A stretch of DNA of 6,073 bases from Gammaproteobacteria bacterium (GTDB lineage Bacteria; Pseudomonadota; Gammaproteobacteria; Steroidobacterales; Steroidobacteraceae). This document shows, piece after piece, positions 5,742 through 6,073 of the stretch; position 1 is the stretch's first letter; each line of letters begins with the position of its first letter. The position numbers and the translations under genes were made by a program. The notes beneath the pieces are model-generated. The model had not been told where the DNA came from. It did no database searches and saw only the letters and a program-made list of their open reading frames with translations. Location of the stretch: assembly GCA_030830595.1 (NCBI GenBank), contig JAURMS010000379.1, forward strand, positions 1-6,073, in the 5' to 3' direction.

Positions 5742-6073
5742 GTCTGAAGCTCCGGGCGGCCCCGGAAGTGTTCGAGCGCTTCCGGGTTGGCCAGTGCCTC
5801 GGTGTTGCGCACCGGCCGGCCATGGACTGCGTCGCGTACGGCGATTTCCACAATCTTGCCGCTGCGGGTCCGGGGCACGTCCGCAACCTGCAGGACGCGT
5901 GCCGGGACGTGCCGCGGCGTGGTGTTGCGCCTGATCTGCTCGCGGATGCGTCCCGTCAGTGCCTCGTCGAGCGTCAGCCCTTCGCGCAGGCGTACGAACA
6001 GCACCACCCGCACGTCTCCCTCCCACTGCTGGCCGATGACCACGCTTTCCAGCACCTCGGGCAACAGCTCCAC
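5738..6073 (-). CDS. Acetoacetyl-CoA synthetase, C-terminal 111 residues; 5' part outside window
   Basis: This is an ANL-superfamily adenylating enzyme (EC 6.2.1.16) that joins acetoacetate to CoA at the expense of ATP, giving AMP and pyrophosphate. The fragment is the small C-terminal domain: ELLPEVLESVVIGQQWEGD (2-20 of the visible part), DVRVVLFVRLREG (20-32), NTTPRHVPARVLQVADVP (50-67), and the A10 motif PRTRSGK (67-73), whose lysine catalyses adenylate formation. The tail DAVHGRPVRNTEALANPEAL (81-100) is characteristic of acetoacetyl-CoA synthetase rather than acetyl-CoA synthetase, where the A10 region continues differently. Full-length members are about 650 residues, so over 80% lies to the right. 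It ends at TGA 5740-5738, overlapping zapE by four bases (CTGA), which implies one transcript. The acetoacetate could come from tyrosine breakdown, leucine breakdown or polyhydroxybutyrate turnover. Confidence 0.92.
   Translation of the reverse strand: MELLPEVLESVVIGQQWEGDVRVVLFVRLREGLTLDEALTGRIREQIRRNTTPRHVPARVLQVADVPRTRSGKIVEIAVRDAVHGRPVRNTEALANPEALEHFRGRPELQT
5750..5753 (-). promoter_or_regulatory. Ribosome binding site deciding the CTG start of zapE
   Basis: On the minus strand GGAG lies within the last codons of the acetoacetyl-CoA synthetase gene and 8 bases before CTG 5741-5739, a normal spacing. It is the main sequence support for initiation at the CTG and for translational coupling through the CTGA overlap. 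Confidence 0.55.

Noticed and set aside
4824..5747. A 307-codon open frame on the plus strand opposite zapE
   Set aside because: It is exactly codon-aligned antisense to zapE, whose motifs are unambiguous. The length follows from high-GC codon use, and the product has no recognisable domain.
5398..5886. A 162-codon minus-strand open frame spanning the acetoacetyl-CoA synthetase/zapE junction
   Set aside because: It is the third frame across two confirmed genes and has no conserved motif. I considered whether it showed a frameshift joining the two genes, but each is intact in its own frame.
5742..6026. An N-terminal extension of ZapE of about 95 residues, starting at 6026
   Set aside because: This part lies over the acetoacetyl-CoA synthetase gene in a different frame; its composition (Arg, Gly, Pro, Ala, Gln) is typical of a shadow frame and ZapE proteins have no such extension.

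Overview
The window is 6,073 bases of GC-rich, gene-dense bacterial chromosome. Gene content and protein style point to a proteobacterium, most likely a gammaproteobacterium: a large three-ACT-domain NAD-glutamate dehydrogenase, a ZapE-type cell-division ATPase, an acetoacetyl-CoA synthetase, and a roughly 350-residue 4-hydroxyphenylpyruvate dioxygenase. I see no tRNA, rRNA, CRISPR array, insertion sequence or prophage gene. No stretch over 300 bases lacks a gene; the only real non-coding interval is the 78-base divergent promoter region at 3523-3600.

Layout from left to right. (1) 1-3006, minus strand: the first 1,002 codons of NAD-glutamate dehydrogenase, running off the left edge inside the catalytic domain. 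(2) 3028-3522, minus strand: a MarR-family regulator ending 21 bases before the dehydrogenase start, so the two probably share a transcript. (3) 3523-3600: a divergent regulatory region with a consensus TATAAT for the rightward gene, an overlapping leftward -10, and an inverted repeat that fits a MarR operator. (4) 3601-4647, plus strand: complete hppD, with all three iron ligands. (5) 4656-5741, minus strand: zapE, convergent with hppD and 8 bases away, apparently starting on a CTG codon that overlaps the stop of the gene before it. (6) 5738-6073, minus strand: the C-terminal 111 residues of acetoacetyl-CoA synthetase, entering from the right edge.

A metabolic theme can be inferred. HPPD commits tyrosine/phenylalanine carbon to homogentisate and finally to fumarate plus acetoacetate. 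Acetoacetyl-CoA synthetase would activate the acetoacetate. NAD-glutamate dehydrogenase would reoxidise the glutamate made by aromatic transaminases and return 2-oxoglutarate. The MarR protein sits where it could control both hppD and its own operon with the dehydrogenase. The other tyrosine-pathway genes (homogentisate dioxygenase, maleylacetoacetate isomerase, fumarylacetoacetase) are not in the window.

I do not see a wholly new system. The observations most worth following are the probable non-canonical CTG start of zapE, the compound inverted repeat over the divergent promoters, and the linkage of a catabolic NAD-glutamate dehydrogenase to a tyrosine-catabolism regulator.
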